A DNA stretch of 64,000 nt from Anticarsia gemmatalis (GCF_050436995.1 NC_134762.1:9942167-10006166); one strand, 5' to 3'. Counted from the first letter of the stretch, positions 36,056 through 49,732 are shown. Program-made: numbers and translations. The notes: generated from the letters alone by a model not told the origin.

Positions 36056-36395
36056 CTATCCCACTGCTGGGCATTGTCGGGGACTTAGTCATGCCCTCAA
36101 GTAACGTATTAAATAATTTTTAGATATAAAATATTTAAGGGATAGGGGGATTTGGAAGGGAAGGGGGAGGCCTTTACCCAGCAGTGTGACACTCAAACAG
36201 GCTAAGGATAATTTACAAAAACAAAAAAAAACATTTCATCGTAATGTTTTCTTTTATCTTTTAGGCAAGTGATAATCATTGCTAATACGCTAAATACACA
36301 TCTATACAACTTTGAAAAGTTATTGGTGTTGCCTTAGGTCACAATCGTTGACCACATACCATATACGAACACTTTAGATCACTCGGCTATCATTG
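36056..36395 (-). mobile_element. tRNA-derived SINE interrupted by another repeat tail
   Basis: Ends match the 31.8-kb element (ccactgctgggca at the low end, gatcactcggctat at the high end). About 36128-36235 is a different insertion containing gggaggcctttacccagcag and acactcaaacaggctaagg, the 3' end of another lepidopteran retroposon. Confidence 0.65.
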
Positions 36396-36754
36396 ATTTT
36401 TTACAGAATGTATATAGTTTTTACACATCAGTTTAAGTAGGTAAAAATTACACACGTATAATTTAAAAGCACGTACATAAAGGTACCTCCTTGAGCTTCC
36501 ACCACAATGTTCGTTCTATTTCACGCTCGTAAATTAACACCACGTTTTTACGAGCAAAACTAGTTCAGTCAAGGTCTCACATATAAGTTTACAACGAATA
36601 GGTTTCCTTATACAAGAGTACTAAGGCTTTATAATTTAGTGTTTGGAATGCTAAGAGCCTTTCTTAGAAAATGAAGAGTATTAAAACGTGTAGTTTAATT
36701 GTAATAAGAGTGAGGTATTCATGTGGTTTTGTTAGAGTAAGCTATTCGGATGCG

Positions 36755-36960
36755 TGTAAGTATTTAGTAATATATTGCTAGTAATTTATTTGTAATAATA
36801 TTTTATACACGTAAGTCTGTCTGTCTGTTTGTCTGTTTCACAGCTAAGCCGACAAACCGATTTTACTTGATAATTGATACTATTTTCGACCAAACTATAG
36901 ACTTAACCTATTCATCGAGTAAATGAATAAATAGCAAGGTAAGTAACCATTTTTGTAATC
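36755..36960. mobile_element. Truncated LINE tail with (tctg)n
   Basis: atattttatacacgtaagtc, (tgtc)n and cacagctaagccgacaaacc; the rest is diverged. Confidence 0.45.
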
Positions 36961-38444
36961 CTTTCTAAAATGTCCACCGGTTAGACAATCTAGGTGGAGT
37001 ATTTCACAAAATATTAAACAAACAAAAATCACAACCAAATCCAGCCACCGCTAAACAAAGAACAAAAACAGCACAACTGAGAAAACACAAAAAAGACAAT
37101 AACAAAAAAAGAACTGGGGTTCTTTATATCCCTTCACTTCGATGGAAGAATTTAAAACGGTAATATCCGGCTTATCCCCGTTTCCTCGAGAGGTAATTAA
37201 TGTTCAGATAATAAGTTAAGTACGAAAACATTAACGGTATTTATAAGACGAGATTCATAAGCCTTCAGCAACGGGCTCTCATAATTGGGCCATTTTTTAT
37301 GGAAATTTAAGAAGACGTTGGAGTTTTGGTGGATTGATGTAAGATACTTCAGCGGTTGAGAGGGTAATTAATGTTTGGTAGGTTAAAGACTTGAACGTTT
37401 GATGGTGCAGCTGAATAAAAAGCCAGCGAGATATATTTCACAAGCCAGGCGAATATTGTTCGGTAGATTCTGCTGCTGGCTTTGTTTTCACTGTCAAATC
37501 CCTTTGCATAAAAGAATGGGTATTCTAACAATTTTTGAATTGATTTATTCGTCATAGCCTGTTAAATATATATTAGGTATAGTAGAGTATCAAAGAAAAA
37601 GGTTGCGAAGAAAGTTCTATAAAAGAGGAAATTATGTTAATAAATGTTCTTAATGATTTATTAAAAGTACAGAAAATTTGACTATCAATGACTATGGTAA
37701 ATTTTAATGGAATTCAATTACTACTATTTTGGATCAAGCAAAAATAGAAGTGATTCGGGTTGGAAATCTTGGCGTGAACTACGATTCATATCTTTTTGCA
37801 AATAAGTAAGTAGAAGAAGTAAAAACACCCGGACCCACTACAAAAATTATGACATAAACATTAAGCCAACGTAAATTACTGCAAAAAGTGATATCAAAGT
37901 GGTATAATAATATGATATCGTATAGCGTTTCAGTATCGAGAATTGATATATTTGCTCTAAGACAACGTGATCGTTATTGACGATGAGAGAGCTCCGTGAC
38001 AAAAATTTATATCAGATTGTTCAAACATATTTATTGTTATATTACTAACTAAGTTTTGTTATTACATTTATTATTGAATTGATGTAATGATGAATAAAAT
38101 GCGATTAGATATAAAATTATTTCCATTGTTATTTTGAGAACAATATTGTATTTCTTTCTACAGAAGTATGTTTGCAGAAAGTCATGTGTGACTATTCTTT
38201 AACAAATCCTTGTATCCAAATATTCCGTAAGATTTGTAAATTATCAGTCCAGAATGTTCTGAATTCATGGCAATCTTTTTTTGCCGATATTTTCTTATTG
38301 ACACACCTTACACTTTTAGCGATCATATGCGTAATTAATCAGTATTTTTACTACTACAAGCTTCGCACTGCACTAGTTTAATTTTCGGAGAATTTTCATA
38401 CTAACTTTCTTCCTTTATTTTATCCTTTTCGGTATAGAATTGAT

Positions 38445-38570
38445 CAAAATTTTCTTAACGGATTGCCTACGTCATAAGATCTACCTGCATACCAAATTTC
38501 AACCTAATCCGCCCAGTGGTTTGGGCTGTACATCTTTGAGTTATATAATTTTAGGTTCGCTACTTTCAGG
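38445..38570. mobile_element. LINE tail fragment
   Basis: gcataccaaatttcaacctaa, shortened here to cataccaaatttcaacc, then atccgcccagtggtttggg. This phrase occurs near the 3' ends of many insect RTE-type elements. Confidence 0.4.
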
Positions 38571-38937
38571 TCAGCATTAAAACAGTTCACACGAAAATAA
38601 TAAGACATTGTCAAGACAAACAGGACCACAACAAATACCAAGAAACGCAACTCCATAGTGAAACCACTACCGAAATCAAACTAAAGTCTCGCAGACTCGA
38701 ATTCCCACTGAATGTGACCAAGACAATTCAAGATGCATAGTTATTGGTTCTCAATAACAGCTCGGAGACCGTAACAGCCAATCAATATCACCATAGATGT
38801 GTATCGTGTTACAGAATCCCACAGGACGCCATTTGTCTCAGTTGTTAGGAGTCTATAGCAAAGACGACTTTAGACTAACGGGTTTAGAACGACAGTAAGG
38901 AAAATAATGGAAATATTTGATTTAAAACGTCTCTTTG

Positions 38938-39100
38938 CTACATAAACCTACCTCCGTGCCGGATTGTGGGTTCGATTTCAACGCGGATCAATTATTTGTG
39001 TTATGCACAAATAATTGTTTCGGGCCTGGTTGTGCTTCGTATCCGTCGTTTGTATGTGTCGACACAAGAGCAATTCTTAGTGCGGGAGTTGTCTTTAAAA
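38938..39100 (+). mobile_element. tRNA-derived SINE, 'tggcgcagtgg' type
   Basis: Head partly lost. B box gtgggttcgatttc is followed by a perfect 12-bp hairpin (caattatttgtg/cacaaataattg) and a tail gacacaagagcaattctt. The hairpin is a feature of this subfamily (compare 47.98 kb). Confidence 0.7.
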
Positions 39101-39959
39101 AAAACAAACAAAATAAAAAAACTAAACCTAAACATGCAATAATTTAACATTACAAAGAGTTAGTTCTAATTTTATGTAATAAAGGTACACGTGTCAGGTT
39201 CTCTAATTAAGCAGTATAACTACATATTTATATTTTTGAGACCGAAGCGGCTGTCTGCTTTCACTTCCACGTCTACACAACTGTCTTCTAAAATTCAAAT
39301 TTAGCACTCGAATCATACGAGTATATTATCTTTAGAACGCATTAAAATTCTATACAGGTAGATGTGCAAGGAAATTGTAATAAATTGTAGAACACAATAT
39401 GCCCGAATCGCGATTTAATTAATTTAACAAGGAAGCCTTAAAATTCTACTATTTTTCATACTGCTAACAGTCAACATTTCACTAACAATTTAACCAAAAA
39501 CTCGGCTTTCGGTGGAAGTTGGCCGTTTGCCACAGTTCCCATGCCGTAACTCCTTAGTGGCGGCAGATCAATCACTCAGTTAATCTGGCAGATCGCTACA
39601 TTTCCTCCAGGGATCAAGGGTCGCATGCTGTGACTTCGGATTAACTTGCCTTCTATTGTAGCTTTGTTTTTTTGAAGGATTAATTTGGCTAATTTCGAGT
39701 TCCGTTAAAAGAAAGTCAATTAAATCAGAATTGACCGTATTTGATCTTTTTCATAACTTTTTCTTTAAGCAGAAAGTCTTTCCTTGAGTCGAAGCATAGA
39801 TATCATGTATTAACCAGAAAGATTTATCATTAAACTGTGTAAGAGCAAGGAGGTAGTTTAACGGCTTATGAATAAGTATCGGATAAGCTAACCTACAGAT
39901 AAGTCATGAACATAGTAGTACTCACTACTCAGTGTTCAGTGGACAGCCCGTGGCTAAAC

Positions 39960-40045
39960 TCATTGCCATTGGTATACTTGATTAGTACAGTTAGCTGTAC
40001 TTAATAGTTGTCCGACCGAAAAAGTGCTTTCTGAGATTATTGTAT
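39960..40045 (+). mobile_element. Degenerate tRNA-derived SINE fragment
   Basis: Weak similarity to the fragment at 0.6 kb, chiefly ccgaccgaaaaagtgctttc and tgagattat. Low support. Confidence 0.3.
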
Positions 40046-41927
40046 AAATATTTTGTTTGTATTTTACTGTTTCTTCAACAGAAACTTCTATTAATTATCC
40101 TGAAATTCGAAACTGATCCTTATTGCATGGATCTTTTGAAATTGTGGATTTCTGCATAACTTTCGAAAGCCTTTCTGCCGGTATCTGAGCATTGACGTCA
40201 GATTTCGTTTAATATTTTACCGCAGTGAATATAAAACATATATATTTTTGACCGTTAGGCTACAAAGTGAATGGGCGTAAAAATTATTCGCGTCTACATC
40301 AAAAAGCCGTTATCCCAAAACTTTTTACTTTGGGGAACAAACATGGCTGTGTTTATCTTTTCCTCTTTTATATTAGGTGAAAGTGAAGTTTTCCTCTTAG
40401 TGGGGGATAATTGGGGCCTATTTAAAGGGACAATTTTGCGAAGTGCTATAAAAATAGACATGCGGTTTGGTTGTTCATTAAATATTATTTTGGACTACTA
40501 TTGTTAAAATTTCATGCTTGGCGTAAAGTTTCACATGGTTACCACCGCCTCTTGTATCATGAGTTTAGTATTTTCCTGGGCAACAGAGTTAATATAATAG
40601 CGTATAGTCTTTTTTAAGAAATTAACTCATAATAACTACAGAGATATTCTCTTTTAAAAAAAATAACGTGCCTTATATTAAAGGTGTCTTCAAGCTACGC
40701 AAAACAACAAGCTGTTCAACAAAAAAATTAACAATTATAGTTCTAAAGTAATTTTCTATCTGCGTTTAAAAGAAATTTGGTAGCTTTTGTATTTCTTACT
40801 GACTTGCTAATAAACGTCATGTACGGATGTGCAGTGTTCTATCCTTTACATTCATATACAGTTTCAAAATTGACTGAAACTTTTAAAGCACTGTGTTACG
40901 TTTTAAACACGTTTATTAGTAAGACACATTTATTACTAAAACAGTAAGTGTTTAATCAAATTCTCTTAATCAAAAGATGCAAAACTAAAAAACATCACTA
41001 CCATATCTTTAGTAAGGTATTTCAAAAAAGCGTGTTAAAAAACTGCGTCGTTGAAATTTTCGTCGAGTACAGTCAGAGGCTAATGGTGGGACGTTAAAAG
41101 TACAAGTTTATCATAATAAATGTTAAGAGTGGGGCACCTGAGCTCCGCGATATTTCGCAGTACACTAACTTAATTTAAGGTTCACTTGGAGTTGGCAAGT
41201 ACCTCGATGGGAGGAATAAAATGGTGTAATGCAGCGGGAAGATTGTATGGTTTTACTTGAGAAGTTTTATTTAGGAAGATTTGCTACAAACACGTATAAG
41301 TATATAAAGTCAAAAGGTAGGTAGAGACGAAAAAGCGCCACTTTCTACGAAAATATAAATTAAAAAGAATAGAAAAAAATGTTTGTATTCTTGTAATACT
41401 ACAGTGAATAATTATAAACAAGTATTTGAAAGTCTGCTTATAAATTAATAAAAAGATTTTTTATCATTATTAAGGCAAACAAAATGATGAATTATTTTGA
41501 ATGATAGAGATAAAAAAGCGCCAGCTTATTACAATAAACTGAACAATTAATTGACTTCACTTAAGGAAATAATTCTTTAATTTTGAAACTTGAAAAAAAG
41601 GGTCTTGGTACCGCAAAAATCTTTAAGCAAATCACCTAGAAAGTTACAGCCAAATAAGCAGGAGAACTATCAACCTCAATGTACTGCAATAATTCACAAT
41701 TCAGTCAAACAGCTCGGCGAGGCGTAAAGCTCTCTTTCTCGACATACGTGGTCTGATTTCAGAATACACCTAGACTTTTAACAAGAGCATAGCTGTTTGT
41801 TTCTTGTACAGTTTGATGGAAATGTATACTCGTAGCTTGCATACGTATTGTGTTTTAGTCGACTTGTATACGTCGATTTTATAGCTACGTTGCAGTACGT
41901 TGCTGCCTTGATATAACATATTAAAAT

Positions 41928-42060
41928 TTGTAAAATTCTCGCGTCACAGTTTTCGTTACCGTACTCCTCCGTAACGGCTTGACCGATTCTCATGAAATTT
42001 TGTGAGCATAATTGAGTAGGTCTGAGAATCATAAAACAACGTTTGCCGGGTCAGCTAGTT
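41928..42060. mobile_element. LINE terminal fragment
   Basis: gcttgaccgattctcatgaa, attttgtgagcataattgag and the terminus tttgccgggtcagctagtt. Confidence 0.55.
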
Positions 42061-42194
42061 AAAACATATTCAATCCCTCGACGAAGATTAGCGGTAAATA
42101 TGGAACTTATGAGCGATGTGAATTGTTATGAAAAAAGCAACGCTAAATATGTTGCAAAGTGCAAATCACGGGAGCAGCCGAATTAATTTTGCTA

Positions 42195-42300
42195 ATTGTT
42201 TTATTATAATATTCCTTGAAGTACGAGGATGGTTTTTACGGAGAGAAAAATTGAATCGACTGTTAGGCGGTACGAAGTTCGCTGGGTTAGCTAGCTTTTA
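42195..42300. mobile_element. LINE terminal fragment
   Basis: ttccttgaagtacgaggatg and acggagagaaaaattg, then a damaged terminus cgctgggttagctag. Related to the copy at 48.43 kb. Confidence 0.5.
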
Positions 42301-44050
42301 TCTATACAAACTCAATATTATTTATTCTAATCGGCCTTTTAGAGTTATATTCGACTGTAAAAAAAATACAATATTTGTAATACACAAACTAACCAAAAAA
42401 ACAACCGTATAAAGGGTGAAAACAACCCTAAAACTAAAAGAAAAAGGCACAAACAAAATACTACAGATAATATTCAGTGATCGACAGAACATCGTGTTTC
42501 GTTGTTCCAATGTTCGAGCGACAGTTATGATTGAAAAAGTTTAATCAATCCGTCGTACCGCCATGTTTCGGGCCGTGTGTGTATGAGTTTTATTATTGAA
42601 TAATTCAATGGTTTGTTGGTACTGTAGATTATTTGTCATTAGGTAATAAACTTTTCAATTTTAGAGGTGGAAATATACCTATATATGTGTATTTTTTGTG
42701 AATAGATAAAAATCTATGCACTGCTGCAATTTCGTGTCATGTTTTGTTTTGTGTATAAAAGTGGGACGAAAATGGCACTGAAAATAGTAGTAAATTATAG
42801 AAATTTTACCATATAACAATTTCTATCCACATTAACATATAAACTAATTGTCCTACACAGGGATATGGATGTACAAATAAACATATTTTCACCAGAAAAA
42901 TTCACAAACATTTACATAAAAAACATAATATATATTTACAAACACACTACGTTGTGAAACTCGCTTCCTACATGAAATAAATGTAAGCGATACATAATAC
43001 GGAGACAGGGGACGTTGTTATTTCTGTATAATACACGGTATAAGTGACACATACTCATATATTCACGACCTATTACGCCACTCAATAAATCCTTCCATCT
43101 TTGACGTCATCTTCGCTATTGCTAGTCATTTCGTATATTTTCCTGCTCCTCACAAATGGGATTCAGCACTCCTCCATACAAGCCGTGATCTTCGTAGAAA
43201 CAATACACAGACAATGCACTTAAACTCAGTTCTGTCGATAAGGCATTATCTCTGTCAACACGGCTACTGCTAATCCAATTTGATTTCTATTCTAAACCTC
43301 TTAGGTGCCACTTTACGTCGCGTCTTGTTTGGAAATAATTTTCTATCTCGACCCCTTTGTACGGCCAACGTATTGTTATCAAAAGAATTTGATCATCTGT
43401 CTCGGATGGCTTTTGCGTCTCTCAATGAAATTCTCCAAGACTTTATTGTAAAGTTTTGGGAAAGTTATCGAGTTCGAGGCTAAAGATTTTCGACTTAGAA
43501 CAAATTATTATCTTAAATTGTGTCGCTAGAAATACAAAGTTAAAGAATGTGGAGAAATTATCATCACAAATTGTAGGTTGTCTCTGACCAATTCAAATCA
43601 GTTTTTGCAGACATTCAATCAACAATACTGACACCTTTTTCAAACATATTTCTTCTTCAAAATCAATTCCACAAACTTGTGATCTCTCGAAACCTAAACT
43701 GAAACTGAAATAACGAAAAGCCGAAAACTTTAGATAAACGATATACATCTTGGGTGGAAGAAACCCTAAAATTTCCAACTTCAGCACTAGAAGTCGATAG
43801 CTAAATTAATATTAACGACACCAGATGATCCTATCAAATCCCGGGGTCCGAATTCGAGGGGAGGCGAGATTTAATTAAAACCTCAGATTTAATTCCGTTT
43901 CGCTGGAATTCTCTACGTTTGGCAAATTGATCACTAGTATCCTGCAGGTTGTTAGAATTTGATAGCCGGTTTACTTTGGTTGCGTCTTCATTTATTCCTT
44001 GAATTATATTATGAAATTGATCTATTTTACTGTTCGTGGTACTGTGGGCT

Positions 44051-44121
44051 GCATACATTTTATCTAAAGGACTAGCAAGAATAACATACATTCTTGCTAG
44101 TCCTTTAGATAATATGTATGC
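44051..44121. repeat. Palindrome, 32-bp arms, one mismatch, 7-nt loop
   Basis: Arms 44051-44082 and 44090-44121 around aacatac; one mismatch in the outer third. Confidence 0.9.
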
Positions 44122-45365
44122 ATGTTCGCAATATATTGTTGTTTCGTATCCGTGGTTTGTTAGTTGAGCCTCTCGTTACTTAAGATCATCAAAAATGTGG
44201 CTATTGGTTTCCTAACGTTTACTGTCTTACTTTTAAACGTCGCGTATTTCAACATAAAATGCGTTTTCGCGATAATTCCAGTATCCTATGTATATTAAAT
44301 ATACTCATACAGTTTCAAAATTGAATTGAAATATCATGGTATATGTAACTGATCACAGCTTACACGATGTTTATTATAAAGACGGTTAGTGTATTTAACA
44401 TCAATACCAAATTCATTTGCAACTCAATAGAATCATAATGTATTACACGATTAGTTATAGCACAGCAATTTCTCATTACAAAATAGTGGCATAAAGTACC
44501 AAGCGAAACACTTACACGCAGATTGGGCAAAATTAATCCAACTTTCCTATTCGGCCAAGTAATTAAAATATTAATACAATTTCGCCGCAGTACTTCCAAA
44601 CGATTCCATTACCTAGTGTGGTCGTTTCGTCGAATTTTCTCGAATGTTCTTGTACATTCTAGTATTTACTAGACTTTTCGCCAACGCTGATTCCTGTCTC
44701 GTTATTTTAACAACGTGCCATGTTCAGTACCGCTCGCTGAACTGATTGACGTTAACGTAAATAACTGTTGAGTCGAAATAAAATGCTAGCTTTTGGGAGT
44801 TTCGTGTTTCAGATTAAAGGGTTTTTGTAGCTACATTTTTATTCCCCGATTACTATAGGAAATACTGAGCCAATTATGATTCTGATATGATAAAGTAAGA
44901 TCAAACATTATTTCGTACAATATTAATGTCTGTCTTATTCTTTATCAACTGTTGTCCCAAGGTTTTTAGGTTGTGATAAGGTTCATTTCAAACTTAACAT
45001 TAAGGTCAATAACCTCACGAAACTTCTAACTTAGATTGTAATATTTGATTAGGCTTTAACAAGTAATTACGGATTTTATCATGAAGTGAAATTTCCGGGA
45101 GTCGTATTAATAGTTAATATTAAATGTCAACTTTACTAGTATTTATTTATAGTTCAGTTCTTGACGTCACATTGGGGCCATTTATGACATTGTACTTTTA
45201 ATTGCAACAGCAATTAGTAATTCAGTAGTGTTAAGGTTTCACTGCGATGGCGTACCGATGTACACAAATGACAAAGAATCGAAGGGCGGAATAAATTTCT
45301 TAGAGTTGTAGAAACCACTGGTGTAGCTTGAATTTTGTTTGCCCATCTCAGACTTGCAATATTAT

Positions 45366-45512
45366 TATTTTTTGCTCTTGCGTCGCGGGGACTTTACTTA
45401 TTGTTCCGTGTGGGAGTCGAACCAACGACCTCCTGACGCAATGGTGGCGGTGTGGTGACCTAAACTACTGCGGTACGGAGGTAGTCCCTAAACCACTGCG
45501 CCACGGAGGCAT
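45366..45512 (-). mobile_element. tRNA-derived SINE, 'tggcgcagtgg' type
   Basis: The minus strand shows gcctccgtggcgcagtgg at the head, a partial second head (gtaccgcagtagtttaggtc), B box ggttcgactcccac and tail cgcgacgcaagag. The doubled head suggests a local duplication or two fused copies. Confidence 0.7.
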
Positions 45513-46060
45513 TATGGTAGCGATACAGGCATTTCATGTTTTGCATGTAGGTGCTATAATACTATTATATCCATCGACATTGTTCCATTCGTGATCAAAA
45601 CGAAACGTGTCCAAAAATATGACACTGTATTCCAGTGTAACGTGAAACTTTCAGGATTGATTGTTTTATTTTAATTGATGTTCCGTTATTTTTACGTGCG
45701 TGCGTGAGAGCCGACTTGTTTTTGTAACATTTTTATTTGACAATCGTCGATTTCAAAACTGGATGATTGTGTTTTAAGCTGCGTCGTGTTTTAGAGTTTA
45801 GTTGTAGTCGAAATGGCTTTTGTTTAAACTTTGTTATCTCGCCGGTCGTTTGTAAAGTTATATTTTTTTAATTAAGTTAATTGGACTGACTGTGATGAAT
45901 GCCTGTGAAAATTATTGTTAGTCGAGTTGCGCTTTTATGTTTCGAAATAGAGAAAAATTTATACGAAACATATTTTGCTACAAATGTACAAACTGTTTGT
46001 GCTCACTCCTATTGCATCTTTTAGGAAGTTTTTTGTTAAAATGCAGTTAAAAAATATACT

Positions 46061-46100
46061 ATTACTGTTCTACTTCTGGGCAAAGGCCTCCCTAAATGAG
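46061..46100 (-). mobile_element. Retroposon 3' tail scrap
   Basis: ctgttctacttctgggcaaa then ggcctccc. Confidence 0.4.
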
Positions 46101-46775
46101 CATATGTGAAAAAAATTCGTGTTTACTTTCGAAAAACTGTAGTAACATTATTTTTTCATTTCGATAACCTGTATTCCCCTGCAAATCGTGCCGTAAATTT
46201 AAATTGCAACCAAACATTTAGACTAAGCGGATCTCAAATTTAGCGTCAAAATCGTATTGGTGCGAGTTCGTGTCGGTTCAACGTCAACAAATCAACATTT
46301 GCAATGACAAGTAACAATTTATGCGTCGACAATCACGATCATTGCGGCTAACGGGAGCAGATTTGAATTATTTTTGTGGTTTCAGTGTAAAATGTATGTG
46401 AAATAGTTCTATTCATTCGCATACGGCAATGCATGCGGCAAATGTATGGTTTGGCTCGTTAGGTATTTGACTAATTTATTATTTATTTCGTTGTAGATAT
46501 TTTATATCTATCGCTACTAGCTAATAAATGTAGCTATACATTTATTTCAATATTGATATTCAGTAATTACAACATGTTTTTGAGAACAAACACGAAAGGC
46601 AACGAAGGAAGGCAAAAAAGATTTTGTAATAAAATGAATCTTAATTATTTGCTTCTGTGGTCTGAGTAGTGAATTACGATTATGATGTAACGAGTTCGGC
46701 AAGGAGACCTAAAACATAAGGTCAACCAAAAACATTTAAAGAAAGGATACTTTTCACTTTTTTTTATAAAAAACT

Positions 46776-46935
46776 CGAACTACAAGAATTGCTCTTGTGT
46801 CGCGGGGACTTTTACAAACATACAAACAACGGACACAAAGTACAAACCCAAAACTACTATTAGTAGATGGCACTAAAAATCGCAAACATAACAGTCGGGA
46901 ATCGCACCCACGGCCTCCCGACGCAATGGTAGCAA
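46776..46935 (-). mobile_element. tRNA-derived SINE, 'tggcgcagtgg' type
   Basis: Minus strand: gctaccattgcgtcggga, gtgggtgcgattcccgac (a changed B box), then the family tail cgacacaagagcaattctt. The plus-strand open frame across it is repeat-derived. Confidence 0.65.
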
Positions 46936-47264
46936 GCGAACGTAGCAATGGTAGCTCATGTTTTCAAAAGAATTCAACACCAAAATCAAGAATTCAACAT
47001 CCAGACCGAACTACACGAATAATTGACAGCTATCTAAAGGAATCAATTTTTCCGTCAACAAAGCTGCATCGTGGCGTGCCAACAAGTGCCATAGTGCCCT
47101 GGAAGCGAGGGCACGTTCCGCACTGAACGCACGTAGTGCAACGTCAACGGTTTCTGCTTACCTAACTCTTGAGATGTTTATAAGTGCATGTATCGTGTTT
47201 GCTTTGAAAGAGTTACGGTATCTGGATTGAAGTTTGTGATAGAGAAGATACTGTTTTCTTTTAT

Positions 47265-47360
47265 GAGATTGGGCGACGGGATTGGTTTGTCGTATCATGT
47301 TATAATCTAGGTAGCTGGGTTGTGGAGGTCCGATAGGCAGTCGCGCCATGTACTATATGT
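47265..47360 (+). mobile_element. 5S-like SINE second subfamily, 3' fragment
   Basis: tagctgggttgtggaggtcc and gataggcagtcgcgcc align with the 62.6-kb element read on its sense strand. The overlapping minus-strand open frame of 63 codons is therefore repeat-derived. Confidence 0.65.
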
Positions 47361-47913
47361 CATGTATTCATAGTCAGCATAGTTATATGAGGGCCAGGAT
47401 TGGGCTAGGATTGATTGCATAACGAGATTGATGAGCGTTCGAGTACCACGATAGTCGGAGATTCTAAGTTCAAGCTATATCTTCATAATTTTTTACAGTT
47501 TTTTGTGGATTAGAAATAATTGTCCTTTGTATTTTATTTGTTGAAAATCATCGTGAATAAAACATGACATCGGCGTTCACGTATAATAAGATTGTATGAA
47601 TATCAAGGAAAGAAAATAGATTTGTAGAGATTGGAGCAAGGTTTTTATCTTCTAACAAAGCGTGATTTTATGTACTAAAAATATCCAAGACCCATTTTAT
47701 TCATTGACTCATTACACAATAGATAAACGAGCGGTTTTGTTTCCAAAACGGCTGGTCAACGTCAAAATATGACGTATTTGGGTCGACACGAACCAAATTG
47801 TTTATGTTCTAATATTTTTGTATTACATTGTTATTCGCACAAATAGGTCAGATTTTAGGGTTAATTAGCTTGTTTTCTTATTGTACCTGAATCGCCACGT
47901 GGTGAAGATAAAT

Positions 47914-48085
47914 TGCCTCTGTGGCGCAGTGGTTTAGGTCGCCACGCCATCATTGGTTACCGTGGGTTCGGTTCCCACACGGGACAACTATTTGTGCGAT
48001 CCCCAAATAATTGTTTCGGGTCTGGTTGTAATTTGTGTCCATTGTTTGTATATTTGTAAACGTCCGTTGGATACGCCCGCGGAAC
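47914..48085 (+). mobile_element. tRNA-derived SINE, well-preserved head
   Basis: Head gcctctgtggcgcagtgg (A box) and gtgggttcggttcccac (B box with a 5-bp T-arm) precede ggacaactatttgtg and the subfamily hairpin. Then follow tgtttcgggtctggttg and a tail truncated after tttgtaaacgtcc. Confidence 0.8.
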
Positions 48086-48429
48086 GCGCAATGCTCTCTA
48101 CCAGCCTCTTTCTTGACATACGAGACATGAGCGTCGCATAGAATGCCAGCAGTTTTTTCGACCTTGCGATAGAGCGCTACTCCTCCATAACATACTATAT
48201 ATATTATATAGGATTCAGACCGCGGCCTGCGATCCAGTTTACATAACCTTTGAGGCGTGGACAGACCGACTATTTTTATTGAGTCATTTTTTAGTACATT
48301 TTTTCTGCTGCTAGAGTTTGGTCAGCTAAACATTTTAATGCCCTTTACGAGACGGGTATTTAACTTAAGCAATATGACTTTTTTCTTACCTAGTCGGATA
48401 TATTAAAGATAATATAAAAATGAATCCCT

Positions 48430-48606
48430 ATTTCCCGTGGTCACGCCATCACACGTGAACGGCTAGACCGATTTCACTATTTTTTAAATCATTCCTTGAA
48501 GTAGGGGGATGGTTCTTACGAAGAAAAAAGATAAAAGATTTATGAATTATTTATTTATAAAAAATTGGCTGTTACACGATACGAAGTTTGCGCGGCCAAC
48601 TAGTTA
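48430..48606. mobile_element. LINE terminal fragment
   Basis: cacacgtgaacggctagacc, ccttgaagtagggggatgg and the terminus tttgcgcggccaactagtt. Shares its middle with the 42.2-kb fragment. Confidence 0.55.
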
Positions 48607-49732
48607 AAGATAAATCCCGGGATTTGAAAAAAATAATGTTTTTAAATTGCAGCGACTTCTAAAGGTCAATATCTACTTGACAGTACTGCCTATAGAGAAT
48701 TGTGCCAAGAGCAGTTTAGTGACGACAAAAACCGCGTGTCTGCACTAAACCTTATCAATACTGGGGCCGATTGTTTGAAATTCTTCTTGTTAGATTTGCA
48801 GTGTAAACTTTAAATTGGATCCGATAGTAGGGGTAGTAGGGGTGAAAACGTTGAAAGCTTGTGATCAATAGCAGAGAATGTAGACTAGGTGTGTTCATTA
48901 TTTGTTCAAACGATCCTTTGGTTGTTATGGAATGAAAGTCATTTGGATAAGCAGTTTTGTTTTGAGTAGAAACATATATTTTGTATTTATGAAAGTAAAG
49001 GTATGATAAGTATGGTTGTGAATGAAGCAAAGGAAGTTTTAAAGGATCGTACTATGAGGAGTTTCCTGGGCTCTGCCCACCCCTATAGAAAATAAGGTGT
49101 GCCTTGATCAGCCGTACGACGAAAATTAAGGACAGTAGAGTAATAAGACTAAATAAAGTTTCAGTTGTTTTAATTCAATAAAATGACTTATTTTTAAACT
49201 TCAAAAAAGCTAAAAGAAAACCTCCCAATCAAACTGAACAAAGAACAAAAAAGTGTCAAAGTGACTGGCCTCAAATAAATCGGTTACAAAACTCAATTAG
49301 CAACACAAACAAGTGAAGTGTGCGAATGAATCATAATAGAACATCTTTGTATTAATTTATTGGACCAATGAGAAGCTATCTCGCAGTTTAGTGGTAAAGG
49401 TGGCATTTGATGGTGCGACTTGCCAACTTATACTGCATTGTCTGGTAAGAGATTATTTTTACCTTAGCCTAGTTGAGTGTCTCACTGGGCAAAGGCCTTT
49501 CCTTCCAAATCCTTCAGGGAAATTATTGAAATCTAAAAAAAATGCAAATGTTGCCCTTAGTATGAGATTTACATATTATTATTTTATAAATATATAAAAA
49601 TACGTACTTACATTATTATAGGTATAACCACCATAGGCAACTAATTGGTTATAAATAATTAATTTTAGTTTTAGATTTATTTATGCTTACTAACAAATAT
49701 GTTATACTATCATATATTGTGTATAACCTTCT

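Noticed and set aside
43834..44091. 85-codon minus-strand frame
   Set aside because: No domain; it starts inside a palindrome and covers the restriction-site-rich stretch.
46797..47126. 109-codon plus-strand frame
   Set aside because: Begins inside an antisense tRNA-derived SINE and has no domain.
47158..47349. 63-codon minus-strand frame that looks protein-like (MARLPIGPPQPSY)
   Set aside because: Its first third matches the second 5S-like SINE subfamily at 62.7 kb base by base, so it is repeat-derived.
47917..47992. Candidate tRNA gene
   Set aside because: The tRNA-like head is followed by the family hairpin and tail, so it is a SINE.
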